Assembly: GCF_000733725.1 (NCBI RefSeq)
Contig: NZ_JMQM01000001.1
Coordinates: 310,001-374,000, forward strand
Direction of reading: 5' to 3'
Source: Nitratireductor basaltis
GTDB lineage: Bacteria; Pseudomonadota; Alphaproteobacteria; Rhizobiales; Rhizobiaceae
Length of the DNA stretch: 64,000 nucleotides
Shown here: positions 42,854 through 51,547 of the stretch, one piece after another
Numbering within the stretch: position 1 is the stretch's first letter
How the letters are laid out: the number at the start of each line of letters is the position of its first letter
Position numbers and translations under genes: made by a program
Notes under the pieces: generated by a model
The model's input: only the letters and a program-made list of their open reading frames with translations
Told to the model about the DNA's origin: nothing
Databases searched by the model: none

Positions 42854-43582
42854 ATGGCTATTCAGGAAGCAACCAACTCTGATCGAATTGTGCGCAGGAA
42901 ACTGTCAGACGAAGTGTTTGACCGCCTGCGGGCAATGATCCTGACCGGGGAGTTGCGGCCTGGAGATACGGTGCCTTCCGAACGCGATCTGATGGCGCGC
43001 TTCGGTGTCGGGCGTCCTGCCGTGCGCGAGGCGCTTCAGACCATGCATATCATGGGGCTGATCACGGTTTCCCATGGTGAGCGCAGCCGGGTGAACGAAC
43101 TTACGCCAACAATGGCTTTCCAGCAGGTAGACGCCGTCGCGCAACTGCTGCTGACCGCAGAGCCGGAAAACCTCGAACATCTCAAGGAAGCGCGAAAGCT
43201 GTTCGAGGTCGGTATCATAAAGGCCGCAGCGGTGAAGCGTACCGAAGCTGACATCGAAGAACTGCGACAGCTCCTGAAAGAGCAGCGAAGCAAGCTCGGG
43301 AACGCGCCCGACTTCATCCGCGGCGATATCGCGTTTCACACGAAAATTGCCTCGATCTCGGGTAATCCGATGATTACGGCGGTGGCAAGCGCAATGCTGA
43401 AATGGCTTTTCCATTACCACACTTCGCTTCTGCACTGGTCAGGTCGCGAAGATGTGACTTTGGACGAGCACGAGCGGATCATCGACGCATTGGCCAAGGG
43501 CGATGCCGATCTCTGCGCCGAGATCATGACGGTGCATCTCGATCGGTCCGATGCCTATTACCGTCATCACCGTCGAGCGTGA
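42854..43582 (+). CDS. GntR family regulator (FCD subfamily) of the D-apiose locus
   Basis: A 242-residue GntR regulator. The winged helix-turn-helix runs through LSDEVFDRLRAMILTGEL and SERDLMARFGVGRPAVREAL, near residues 17-65. The FCD ligand domain follows, with His ligand candidates in IAFHTKIAS and MTVHLDRSDAYYRHH. The ATG at 42854 is chosen over a longer frame from 42791. It lies at the end of the D-apiose gene group and shares its upstream motif with apnO, lerI/oiaK and oiaX, so it is the likely repressor of the locus. Confidence 0.85.
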   Translation: MAIQEATNSDRIVRRKLSDEVFDRLRAMILTGELRPGDTVPSERDLMARFGVGRPAVREALQTMHIMGLITVSHGERSRVNELTPTMAFQQVDAVAQLLLTAEPENLEHLKEARKLFEVGIIKAAAVKRTEADIEELRQLLKEQRSKLGNAPDFIRGDIAFHTKIASISGNPMITAVASAMLKWLFHYHTSLLHWSGREDVTLDEHERIIDALAKGDADLCAEIMTVHLDRSDAYYRHHRRA

Positions 43583-43613
43583 TCCTCCGGCTGTCGCCTC
43601 AAGCGAAGCTTGC

Positions 43614-45464
43614 TCAACCCGAGAACGGGATCTGTTCAACGGCATAGGGCGCGAGCGTCAGGCTTGTGCCGGATGCCACATCCACCTGCAGGTTCCGCTC
43701 CGTGAGATTGGCGATCAACAGCATGTCGCCAACCGCCAGGGACGCTACTTCATCCGCATTGCTGGTATGGACGGTTCTCGCCGGTCGCCCGGCCAACCTC
43801 GACAATTGGCAAAGCAGGGACCCTAGGGGCGTTAGGGAGTCCCGCTGGGCAATGCCGCGCAGGCCCGCACCGGCGGACGGGGTCCAGACTTTGATCCCGA
43901 AGGGAAGTGTGGCCGCGAGATAGCCCAAGGTATAGGCTGCGGCGAACTGAGCACTATGGCGCGGGTCCTCGTTTGCCATGCAAATGCGTTCACCGCTAGG
44001 GTTGTTCATTGTGCGCGAACCATATGGGTTCTGCCGCATCGGAATCGACGACAGGCCAAGCCTGTAGGCCTTTCGGCCGATAATCGCGCGCGTGGAGCGG
44101 AATATCCATGGCAGAGCCGACAGGGTTTGCATGACACTCCTGTCGTCGGCTGCGTGCACGATCGGATTCGTCCCATGCGCAACATAATCCAGATGTCGCA
44201 GGGGCGGGCGCTTTCGATTGAGCTCGGTGAAGTATGAAAGCATACCTCCGCCCAGGACTATCCCGGGGAATGCGTCGCGCGCTTCCCTGTAGATCTCTTC
44301 AAGAGGTGGGCAGTCCGGCCAGGTGCTGCCTGGGGGCGTCGACTGGCGGTCTACCGAGGGGCATACGAACAGAGAGGCAGGGAAAAGCCCCACCCGTTTC
44401 ACTTCGGCGGCCAAAGCCTGGAACTCGGCGGCGAGTGAGCCTTCGCAAGCTACAGCGTATTCGATATCCACATCCGCATTCAGCAGTTTTGCAAGTTCTG
44501 CGAATGGTTGCAGGTTGAGCTCTCCGGCGACCGCATCGATATGTGCTGTCAATCGTTGCGGGCGAACTGCTGAAATGTGCTCGGGCCTGTCCAGCGCCTC
44601 GCGCGCTTCATCCGATGTCAGCACCAGGGCCAGTTGCGGTATGCGCCCCTCGGCCTCCTTGGCCACTTTCAGTACGGGCCGCTTTCCCGTCGCTGCGACA
44701 TTCGAGCGACCGGAGAAGGAAACGGCAATGGATTGGGACAGTGTTTCTTCAGAACGGATCAGGTAAGGCCACGGCAAGGCGAGCGGGCGATTGTAGGTCT
44801 TGAAGGATGCGTCCGACCATTGGCGCTGATCCTCCATCTCGAACACGTCGCCTGCCATTTCGCAGCGGGTCTCGACACCTGATTGCCGGTGCGTGATCGC
44901 GACGATGTCCATGAAAGGCTGCCACGGCTCGATTTCGTTCGGCAGCGAAGTGTCCTCGCTGCTGCCGTCCGAGTGCTCCACCCGAACTGGACAGCCGGAA
45001 GCGGAGACGGGGTGCAGAATGGTGAAACCGGCACGATTGGTTTCAAAGTCTCCCCGTGCCTTCGCTTTCGAGAGAAAGCGCAATCCGCTGTCTGAAGCTT
45101 CGATCTTGAGAACGGCATCAAGGTGAGCATCGCCGTTGGTGAAGCGGGCGCTCCAGCTCAGCTCCAGCCGACCATTATCCCTTCGCTCCTCAACCGGCCC
45201 CAGAGCGGCCGCGATCGTCCCCCAGTCCCGGTCACGGACAGGGAAGGTGATGCCGCGCACGACCTCGACCCCATCGAATGATATCTGCGAGATGCCACCC
45301 TCGACCAGATCGAAGGCTAAACGCCCGATTTCATAGCGCACTGATATCGGACGGGGAGCGGTGGTCCCGAAAAGGCGCGTCAGCTCCGCGTCCGTGAATG
45401 AAGGTTCGCTCATGCTGCCGGTCCCGGAGCGTTGCCAGTCTGCGGTTCGAAGATATGCATGCAT
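43614..45464 (-). CDS. apnL: D-apionate lactonase
   Basis: A 616-residue protein that resembles the D-apionate lactonases described with the D-apiose pathways, which open D-apiono-1,4-lactone to D-apionate. The fold is a glycoside-hydrolase-like TIM barrel with flanking beta domains. No signal peptide is seen. I cannot name the catalytic residues from sequence alone. The start at 45464 is close to a GAGGAG; ATG at 45413 is an alternative. It follows apnO by 27 bases in one operon, which agrees with lactonase feeding the oxidoisomerase. Confidence 0.8.
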   Translation of the reverse strand: MHAYLRTADWQRSGTGSMSEPSFTDAELTRLFGTTAPRPISVRYEIGRLAFDLVEGGISQISFDGVEVVRGITFPVRDRDWGTIAAALGPVEERRDNGRLELSWSARFTNGDAHLDAVLKIEASDSGLRFLSKAKARGDFETNRAGFTILHPVSASGCPVRVEHSDGSSEDTSLPNEIEPWQPFMDIVAITHRQSGVETRCEMAGDVFEMEDQRQWSDASFKTYNRPLALPWPYLIRSEETLSQSIAVSFSGRSNVAATGKRPVLKVAKEAEGRIPQLALVLTSDEAREALDRPEHISAVRPQRLTAHIDAVAGELNLQPFAELAKLLNADVDIEYAVACEGSLAAEFQALAAEVKRVGLFPASLFVCPSVDRQSTPPGSTWPDCPPLEEIYREARDAFPGIVLGGGMLSYFTELNRKRPPLRHLDYVAHGTNPIVHAADDRSVMQTLSALPWIFRSTRAIIGRKAYRLGLSSIPMRQNPYGSRTMNNPSGERICMANEDPRHSAQFAAAYTLGYLAATLPFGIKVWTPSAGAGLRGIAQRDSLTPLGSLLCQLSRLAGRPARTVHTSNADEVASLAVGDMLLIANLTERNLQVDVASGTSLTLAPYAVEQIPFSG

Positions 45465-45491
45465 CTCCTCTGGAAACTCCGTCTCCGCGCC

Positions 45492-46316
45492 TCAGGTGAT
45501 ACGCTGTATGCTGGCTGCAATCTCCTCGGCCTCAAAGACGCGCTTCCAGTCGTCGCGCATGAGTGCCGGCTTGCCGTACTCGATTGCCTTGTTGCAGGCG
45601 TCCGAGAATACGCCGTCGACTTCCTTGAAGATGACCGCACCAAGGATGTTCATGTGACCAAGCAGGAAGTCGCGGGCTGCTTCCGCAGGTACACCCCGTC
45701 TGACGACCTCGTCCATGGCCTCGCGCATCACGTCGAGCAGCGAGGCGCAGACGGTTTCCGACAGGCCCGGTTCGAGCATTGCCATCTGTTCGACGGTCAC
45801 GCGATGCGAGCGGAAGACCGGGGCGTAGATCGCCTTGCCAACCTTTTCGCCCAGCGCATAGTCCTCTTCCGGACCCTGCATGAGCGCGTTGACGATGGCC
45901 TGCTTGGCCGCCACACCACCGAAATAATCGTGCCGACCTTCATAGGTCTCCTCATCATTGAAGATGGGAGGATGGCAGGGGTGGGTCACGAAGTAGGTGA
46001 CGTCCTTGCGATCCGGCAGATGTCCGGCGAAGGGGCCTGCCGCGTCGAGGCAGACGACCATTGCCCCGCTCTCCACGCGGTCGATGATCTGGCTCGATAC
46101 GGCCCTGATGGCGGTGTCCGGTACAGCAAGGACAATCACCCTTGCATTGGCCAGAGCCTCGTCAGCGCTTACACAATCGACTCCCACAGCGTCCTTCAGA
46201 CGTGCCTGTCCCGCATCCGATACCTCCACATGGGCCACATCGAAATCGGTATTCACGAGGTTCTTCGAAAGGCGCACGCCCATTTTCCCGCCCGCACCGA
46301 ACAAAGCCAGTTTCAT
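45492..46316 (-). CDS. apnO: D-apionate oxidoisomerase
   Basis: A 274-residue NAD-dependent enzyme of the phosphogluconate-dehydrogenase-like fold. The dinucleotide motif LFGAGGKMGVRLSKNL is at the very N-terminus, and the central region HPCHPPIFNDEETYEGRHDY is distinctive for this family. It oxidises and rearranges D-apionate to 3-oxo-isoapionate. A GTCAAC element and a GGTATGATGA half-site lie upstream at 46336-46365, so the regulator at 42854 probably controls it. It is followed by apnL on the same strand. Confidence 0.83.
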   Translation of the reverse strand: MKLALFGAGGKMGVRLSKNLVNTDFDVAHVEVSDAGQARLKDAVGVDCVSADEALANARVIVLAVPDTAIRAVSSQIIDRVESGAMVVCLDAAGPFAGHLPDRKDVTYFVTHPCHPPIFNDEETYEGRHDYFGGVAAKQAIVNALMQGPEEDYALGEKVGKAIYAPVFRSHRVTVEQMAMLEPGLSETVCASLLDVMREAMDEVVRRGVPAEAARDFLLGHMNILGAVIFKEVDGVFSDACNKAIEYGKPALMRDDWKRVFEAEEIAASIQRIT

Positions 46317-46335
46317 TGTGAAGAGCCTCCAAAGC

Positions 46336-46365
46336 TGTCAACATATATACTGGTATGATGAGATA
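46336..46365. promoter_or_regulatory. GntR-type operator upstream of apnO
   Basis: TGTCAAC at 46336-46342 is followed, after 8 AT-rich bases, by TGGTATGATGA at 46351-46361. These are the two halves of the shared locus motif with wider spacing. It lies about 20-50 bases before the apnO start. The TATATA in between may serve as the -10 region. Confidence 0.5.
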
Positions 46366-46691
46366 CTAATCGCCCGGTGGTGTCAAGGAGAGGGGAGGCT
46401 GCGTCACAGCTCATGACATAATGTGCTGGGGGCAGAACATGGCCCTTCATGTGCAGGGAGGGCGATGAACGAGGGCACTTGAATTTCATTGAATCGGGTC
46501 TGAACCGCAGAGGCATTCCGAGTGTGAGCGGGCGTAGCGCAAGCGCGTCGAGACATGCATCTTCCGGGACGCGGATGCGCGAACGCCTGGAGCGGACGTC
46601 CGGGGCTAGCGGGCGACAGAAGTACCAGCCCCGACGCGGACTGATTGCCACCGTCGGCTACGGCAGATGGCTGTTGCCGGGGGGCTGCGAA
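46366..46691. other. Spacer with no recognisable gene between apnO and derI
   Basis: About 326 bases between the apnO operator and the end of the rpiB-like gene. Open frames are present on both strands but none has a good ribosome site or a recognisable product. I see no terminator, repeat or mobile element. It may be a remnant or a regulatory leader. Confidence 0.5.
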
Positions 46692-47156
46692 CTACCGGTG
46701 CTGATGATACTTTGCGTCGAGCGCATCAATGGCTTGGACATTGGCCGCGGAGCGTCCCTGTGGATCGAATTCCTGGGCAAGCCAATGATCAGCAATGGAC
46801 TTGGCGAGCTCCAGCCCCACCACCCGCGAGCCCATGGTGATGATCTGTGCATTGTTCGACAATGCCGCACGTTCTGCCGAATAGGTGTCATGGGTTTGTG
46901 CGGCGCGGATGCCTGGAACCTTGTTGGCCGAGAGACAGACACCTATCCCCGTGCCGCAGCAAAGAATGGCGCGGTCGTAGTTTCCCTCCAGAATGCCCTG
47001 GCATACCCGGTCGGCAAGCTCGGCATAATATTCGGTGCCGCCACCTGGGGCATCGCTGGCTTCGGTGACTGCCAGTCCGTCCCGGTCCTTCAGGTAGTCG
47101 TAAAGGGCACGGGCAAGGGGCGCTCCGGCACTATCTCCTGCGATGATAAGCTTCAT
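46692..47156 (-). CDS. derI: RpiB-like D-erythrulose-4-phosphate isomerase
   Basis: A 154-residue RpiB/LacAB family isomerase. Active-site segments are visible: [15 protein letters not shown] with the Asp, [20 protein letters not shown] with the catalytic Cys, and [20 protein letters not shown] with the His. In the D-apiose pathway, DerI converts D-erythrulose 4-phosphate to D-erythrose 4-phosphate. The ATG overlaps the stop of the TIM-like gene (ATGA), the same pairing as EryH/EryI of Brucella erythritol catabolism. Ribose-5-phosphate isomerase activity cannot be excluded. Confidence 0.83.
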   Translation of the reverse strand: MKLIIAGDSAGAPLARALYDYLKDRDGLAVTEASDAPGGGTEYYAELADRVCQGILEGNYDRAILCCGTGIGVCLSANKVPGIRAAQTHDTYSAERAALSNNAQIITMGSRVVGLELAKSIADHWLAQEFDPQGRSAANVQAIDALDAKYHQHR

Positions 47157-47929
47157 GCTGTAGTCTTCCTTTTTTCGGCAATGGCACAACGGGAAAGGAT
47201 GTCGAGATAGCCCTCCACACTCCAGGCGGCCCGGCCAATGAAGAGGCCATCGACATCCGGACATGTGACAAGTTCGGTGCAATTGGCGGCGTTGACGCTG
47301 CCGCCATAAAGGCAGGGAACGGGCTGCCCGCTGAGCTCGACTGCAACCTTTCGGATCCTGGCATGGCGCGCCCGGACGTAATCCGGCGGGGCTGGGGTGC
47401 CGCCGTCGCCGATGGCCCATACCGGCTCGTAGGCGAATAGCAGGGGGTTTTTGAAGTCTTCGTCTTCCAGAAATGAGAGTGCGGCTTCTACCTGTGTCTT
47501 CAGCACGTGGTCGGCTTCGCCCTGCAGCTTTTGTGCAGCGGTTTCCCCGATGCAGATCAGCGGTATCAGGCCGTGGTCAATCGCGGCCTTGACCTTGCGA
47601 CCAACGGCATCGTCAGTCTCGTTGAAGTGCGTGCGTCGTTCCGAATGGCCAAGTTCCACAATCCTGGCACCGCAGTCGGCCAGCATGGGCGCGGAGACTT
47701 CACCCGTCCAGGCACCGGATGGCTCCCAGTGCATGTTCTGGGCGCCGACGAGAATGTCTGTTCCCTCCAGCAGCTCGGCGACTTCACGGATATAGGGGAA
47801 GGGCGGAATGATGAAGCGCTGCACATGCTTTGCGCCCTGTGTGCCGGCCAGTCGTTGCGCGTAGCGGCGCGCTTCCTCGCCGGACTTGTTCATTTTCCAG
47901 CTCGTGCCAATCCACAGCTTCTCCGCCAT
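47153..47929 (-). CDS. lerI: Triosephosphate isomerase-like L-erythrulose-1-phosphate isomerase
   Basis: A 258-residue TIM-barrel isomerase with [10 protein letters not shown] (Lys), LGHSERR (His), [12 protein letters not shown] (catalytic Glu) and YGGSVNAAN. The N-terminus [12 protein letters not shown] resembles EryH, which isomerises L-erythrulose 1-phosphate, more than central-metabolism TpiA. It would receive the product of OiaX. The start at 47929 matches the usual protein length; in-frame ATGs at 47935 and 47950 are alternatives. It overlaps derI by 4 bases and is divergent from oiaK. Confidence 0.85.
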   Translation of the reverse strand: MAEKLWIGTSWKMNKSGEEARRYAQRLAGTQGAKHVQRFIIPPFPYIREVAELLEGTDILVGAQNMHWEPSGAWTGEVSAPMLADCGARIVELGHSERRTHFNETDDAVGRKVKAAIDHGLIPLICIGETAAQKLQGEADHVLKTQVEAALSFLEDEDFKNPLLFAYEPVWAIGDGGTPAPPDYVRARHARIRKVAVELSGQPVPCLYGGSVNAANCTELVTCPDVDGLFIGRAAWSVEGYLDILSRCAIAEKRKTTA

Positions 47930-47986
47930 CGCCATCGATCTCTTCGCCATTGCAGTTCGGCCAGCTTGTTGAGGTAGCCATCTCTC

Positions 47987-48003
47987 GTCAACTGGTATAA
48001 TGA
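47987..48003. promoter_or_regulatory. GntR-type operator and -10 between lerI and oiaK
   Basis: The element GTCAACTGGTATAATGA includes a plus-strand TATAAT -10 box at 47996-48001, 28 bases before oiaK. It is shared with the regulator's own promoter and with oiaX. On the minus strand TATACC may serve lerI (TTGTCA with a 15-base spacer). A repressor bound here would silence both directions. Confidence 0.65.
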
Positions 48004-48029
48004 GATAATCATAATGACAAGGAGATATC

Positions 48030-49412
48030 ATGTCACGAAGTTTTGCGGAGGCTGAATTTTCTCAGGCGCCGTGGATCACTTGGCTGGGAGATGATTTCAC
48101 CGGTTCGGCCGCGGTAATGGAGGCACTTGCCTTTTCCGGGGTACCAGCGGTTCTGTTCACTCAAATGCCATCCGCGGAATTGCTGGAGCGCTTTTCCCAC
48201 TGCAGAGGCATCGGTCTTGCCACAACTGCACGCAGCCATACGCCGCAATGGATGGAGGCGGAGCTGCCGGGGCTCTTCGAATTCCTCGACCGTCTCGGCG
48301 CGCCGCTCTTGCACTACAAGATCTGTTCGACCTTCGATTCTTCGCCAGCTATCGGCTCGATTGGCAAAGCTGCGGAGATCGCATTGTCCACAATACCGTC
48401 ACAGGTCGTCCCGATGGTGACAGCTGCGCCGCAAATGCGCCGGTACCAGGCATTTGGCCATCTGTTTGCCAGTACGTATGACGGTGTCTGGCGCATCGAC
48501 CGGCACCCGGTCATGTCCCGGCATCCGGTCACGCCAATCGCGGATTCGGATCTGCTGCGGCATTTGTCGCTGCAAACAAAACTGCAATCAGGGCTTATCG
48601 ACCTCGAGGCGCTGGGCGGTGATGCGCAGCAGCGTCTTGAAGAGCTGGTGGACAAGGGCTGCCGCATCGTTTCCATCGACAGCATGGATGCGAAGAGCGA
48701 GGAAGCGGCCGGGCGGCTTATCTGGGAAAACCGAGAGCGGGCAGGGCTGGTGTTGGGAAGCCAGGGTGTCGAATACGCGCTGGTACGGCACTGGAAGCGT
48801 CTGGGCCTGCTCGACGAAGCACCTGAACCTACCGGCGCTGGCAAGGTCGACCGTGTGGCAGCGGTTTCCGGTTCGGTCTCGCCCATGACTGCAGCGCAAT
48901 TGGGTCGGGCGGAAAAGGACGGCTTTTATCTGCTTGCCATGGATGCGGGGCGCCTGCTTGGATCGCAGGCGGAACGTGAGGCCGAGGAGCAGCGCCTTGT
49001 CAGTGAAGCGGTAAGCGCGGCCGAAGCGGGACAAAGCCCGCTTGTCTATTCGGCGGCCGGCCCGGATGACCCCGCCGTCGAGCGCTTCAGGAATGCCGTC
49101 GCAGACAGAGGGTTCGACACAGACGAAGCCAATGAAATTGTGGGTACGAGCCTCGGACGCATTCTGGATGCTATCCTGACCCATACGCGGATACGCCGGG
49201 CGATAATCAGTGGCGGAGATACGTCAGGCCATGCATTGAAGGCGCTGAAGCTCGGTGCGCTGGTCGCGCTCGCACCGACGATTCCGGGGGCTGCGTTGAA
49301 CAAGGCCTACGGTGATGGCGCCCATGACGGCCTGCAAATAGCCTTGAAGGGGGGACAGATGGGCACCGAAGACTTTTTCTCCTGGGTGCGTGATGGCGGC
49401 GGGCCACGTTGA
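48030..49412 (+). CDS. oiaK: 3-oxo-isoapionate kinase
   Basis: A 460-residue four-carbon acid sugar kinase family (DUF1537) protein. The N-terminal WLGDDFTGSAAVMEAL and YKICSTFDSSPAIGSIGKA carry the sugar-acid site, and IISGGDTSGHALKAL near the C-terminus holds the ATP-binding glycines. In this locus it would phosphorylate 3-oxo-isoapionate to its 4-phosphate, the substrate of the RuBisCO-like enzyme. AAGGAG lies 5 bases before the ATG. It is transcribed away from lerI and converges on apsD. Confidence 0.85.
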   Translation: MSRSFAEAEFSQAPWITWLGDDFTGSAAVMEALAFSGVPAVLFTQMPSAELLERFSHCRGIGLATTARSHTPQWMEAELPGLFEFLDRLGAPLLHYKICSTFDSSPAIGSIGKAAEIALSTIPSQVVPMVTAAPQMRRYQAFGHLFASTYDGVWRIDRHPVMSRHPVTPIADSDLLRHLSLQTKLQSGLIDLEALGGDAQQRLEELVDKGCRIVSIDSMDAKSEEAAGRLIWENRERAGLVLGSQGVEYALVRHWKRLGLLDEAPEPTGAGKVDRVAAVSGSVSPMTAAQLGRAEKDGFYLLAMDAGRLLGSQAEREAEEQRLVSEAVSAAEAGQSPLVYSAAGPDDPAVERFRNAVADRGFDTDEANEIVGTSLGRILDAILTHTRIRRAIISGGDTSGHALKALKLGALVALAPTIPGAALNKAYGDGAHDGLQIALKGGQMGTEDFFSWVRDGGGPR

Positions 49413-49414
49413 AA

Positions 49415-49443
49415 AACGGCCCAGGCTTTCAGCCTGGACCGTT
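49415..49443. terminator. Bidirectional terminator between oiaK and apsD
   Basis: A 13-base stem with one mismatch, AACGGCCCAGGCT facing AGCCTGGACCGTT, has a 3-base loop. The right arm ends 3 bases before the apsD stop and the left arm starts 2 bases after the oiaK stop. A and T runs flank the stem, so it can work in both directions. Confidence 0.75.
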
Positions 49444-49446
49444 CCT

Positions 49447-50463
49447 TCAGATCTCGCTGAGTTCCACGGTGCGGTGCTCTTTGGCGGAGCGATAGGCCGC
49501 TTCCACCAGTGCGAGAGTGCGCAAGTTGTCCTGCCCTGAAGTCTCCGGCTCTTCGCCCCGGGTCACGCATTCCAGAAAATGCTTCTGTATGAGAAGCACA
49601 CTCTCCTGGATGTTGTGCCAAGGCTTTTCGGCCCAAGGCAATAATGGTGGCGAAACGTCTTCCACATGGCTCCCGTCACGCTCGATGGTCATGCTGTAAC
49701 CCGCGTCGAGACGCAGCGTGCCCTTCTCGCCGTCGATTTCCAGAATGGTTTCGGGAAAGGTCTCGCGGGTGCGGCGGGTGGCATAGGAGCAATCCACGAC
49801 GCTGGTGACGCCCTGCTCATGCTCCAGCAACATTGTTGCTACATCCTCACCACGGATCGCCTGGTTGATCCGCGTTGTTGTCGCGGTGATGCGTGTGGCG
49901 TCGCCGAAAAGGGCCCGCGCGATGTCGAGGATGTGAATGCCGAGATCCTCGATGATGAAGCGCTCACCTTCAGCCAGATAGGGCTGACCCGAATAGACGT
50001 CATAGCCGGAGCGGAAGGAAATGCGCCCAAAGAAGGGTGTGCCTATGGCGCCATTGCGTACCGCTTGAATGGCGCTGCGAACCGCTGACTGCCACCGGAA
50101 GTTCTCGTGTACCATGAGCACACGTCCTGCGCCGTGGACGGCAGCAACCATTGCACGGGCGTCTTCCATGGTTTCGGCAAACGGCTTCTGGCAGATAACG
50201 TGCACGCCAGCCCTGGCGGCTGCTTCGACCAATGGACGGTGGCTCTGGACCGTGGTCGCGATATCGACGAAGTCGAGGTCTTCCGAAGCGAGCATTTCCT
50301 CGGCATCGGTATATGTACGCCCCACGCCGAATGCCTCTGCCGTTTCACTCAGGCGTTTCACGTCGCGATCACAAAGGGCCACGATTTCGACGCCCTCCAG
50401 GTCCCGCCACGCATGCATCTGGTTCTGGGCAAAGAACCCGCAGCCTATCAATGCCCCCTTCAT
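49447..50463 (-). CDS. apsD: D-apiose dehydrogenase (Gfo/Idh/MocA family)
   Basis: A 338-residue NAD(P)-dependent sugar dehydrogenase. The nucleotide motif is GALIGCGFFAQNQMHAW. The family EKP motif appears here as CQKPFAETMEDA near residue 96, and the catalytic His is in EDLGIHILDIARALF near residue 177. It would oxidise D-apiose to D-apiono-1,4-lactone, the substrate of ApnL. It follows the importer genes on the same strand, 20 bases after the permease, so uptake and first oxidation are probably co-transcribed. Confidence 0.83.
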   Translation of the reverse strand: MKGALIGCGFFAQNQMHAWRDLEGVEIVALCDRDVKRLSETAEAFGVGRTYTDAEEMLASEDLDFVDIATTVQSHRPLVEAAARAGVHVICQKPFAETMEDARAMVAAVHGAGRVLMVHENFRWQSAVRSAIQAVRNGAIGTPFFGRISFRSGYDVYSGQPYLAEGERFIIEDLGIHILDIARALFGDATRITATTTRINQAIRGEDVATMLLEHEQGVTSVVDCSYATRRTRETFPETILEIDGEKGTLRLDAGYSMTIERDGSHVEDVSPPLLPWAEKPWHNIQESVLLIQKHFLECVTRGEEPETSGQDNLRTLALVEAAYRSAKEHRTVELSEI

Positions 50464-50482
50464 GCAAAACTCCGTTGCTTGC

Positions 50483-51547
50483 TTACTTGCTTGCATTTGC
50501 CTGCGCGCGCAGCGCCACGGCCGACTGGACGCGCTGTTGCGCCTGGTCGACGACGACTGCCGCAATGATCACGAGGCCCTTGATGACCGTTTGCCAGAAG
50601 GCCGAAACACCCATCATGACCAGGCCGTCGGAAAGCACACCGATGACGAATGCGCCAACGATCGTACCGGCGATGCGTCCACGTCCACCCGACATGGATG
50701 TTCCACCGAGGACGGCGGCCGCGATGGCGTTCAGCTCGAAAGTCTCGCCGGTCGCGGGATGCGCAGCGACAAGCTGCGATGCGATGATGATGCCGACGAG
50801 CGCTGCACACAAGCCGGAGAACATGTAGACGAAGAACTTAACCTTGGTCACGGGCACGCCCGAAAGGCTTGCCGCGCGCTCGTTGCCTCCCACCGCGTAG
50901 ATATAGCGCCCGAGCGGCGTGCGGGTGGCGATGTAGGCTGCGACGAGGCCCAGCACGATCAGCATCCAGATGGATACGGGAATACCCAGAACATTGCCGG
51001 CGCCGATCCACCGGAATGTTTCCGATCCATATTCGGGGTTTCCGTTCAGGTTCGGGAAGGTGCGGCCGTCGGAGGAAAGCATTGCCGCGCCGCGGGCCAC
51101 GTAAAGCGTTCCCAGCGTGGCTATGAAGGGTGCGACATTAAGCTTTGTGATCAGGAAGCCGTTGATGGCACCGATGAGGATGCCCACGAGAACCACGAGC
51201 AGGCAGATTTCCAGCGTGTTGAACTGGATGGACCAGCCCAGCCCGAAATCCACGCCATGCAAGATGAGCCAGCCTGCCACCATGCCGCACAGCCCCACCG
51301 TGGAGCCGACCGAGAGGTCAATTCCGCCTGACACGATGACAAAGGTCATGCCGATGGCCAGGAACGCGTTCAGCGCCACATGCTTGGACATAATCACCAT
51401 ATTTGCCGTCGACAAGAAGTTCGGCGCTGCGAAGGCGAAAAACGTAAAGACAAGGATCAGCGCGATGAAGGTACGCGCCTTGAGAAGCAGCAGAAGAAAT
51501 TCGGTGTTGTCGCGCTCCCGCGGCTGTGCCAGGGTCTGTTCACTCAT
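50483..51547 (-). CDS. Ribose-type sugar ABC transporter permease
   Basis: A 354-residue RbsC-family membrane protein with about ten helices. The conserved cytoplasmic loops include GIDLSVGSTVGLCGMVAG near residue 70 and VGGNERAASLSGVPVTKVK near residue 220. It homodimerises to form the channel for the RbsA-like ATPase. The ATG at 51547 overlaps the ATPase stop by one base; a GTG at 51550 is also possible. Locus context makes D-apiose the best guess for cargo. Confidence 0.88.
   Translation of the reverse strand: MSEQTLAQPRERDNTEFLLLLLKARTFIALILVFTFFAFAAPNFLSTANMVIMSKHVALNAFLAIGMTFVIVSGGIDLSVGSTVGLCGMVAGWLILHGVDFGLGWSIQFNTLEICLLVVLVGILIGAINGFLITKLNVAPFIATLGTLYVARGAAMLSSDGRTFPNLNGNPEYGSETFRWIGAGNVLGIPVSIWMLIVLGLVAAYIATRTPLGRYIYAVGGNERAASLSGVPVTKVKFFVYMFSGLCAALVGIIIASQLVAAHPATGETFELNAIAAAVLGGTSMSGGRGRIAGTIVGAFVIGVLSDGLVMMGVSAFWQTVIKGLVIIAAVVVDQAQQRVQSAVALRAQANASK

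Noticed and set aside
46313-46651. 112-codon minus-strand frame between apnO and derI
   Set aside because: Low-complexity Arg/Pro/Ser content, no ribosome site and overlap with the apnO operator.
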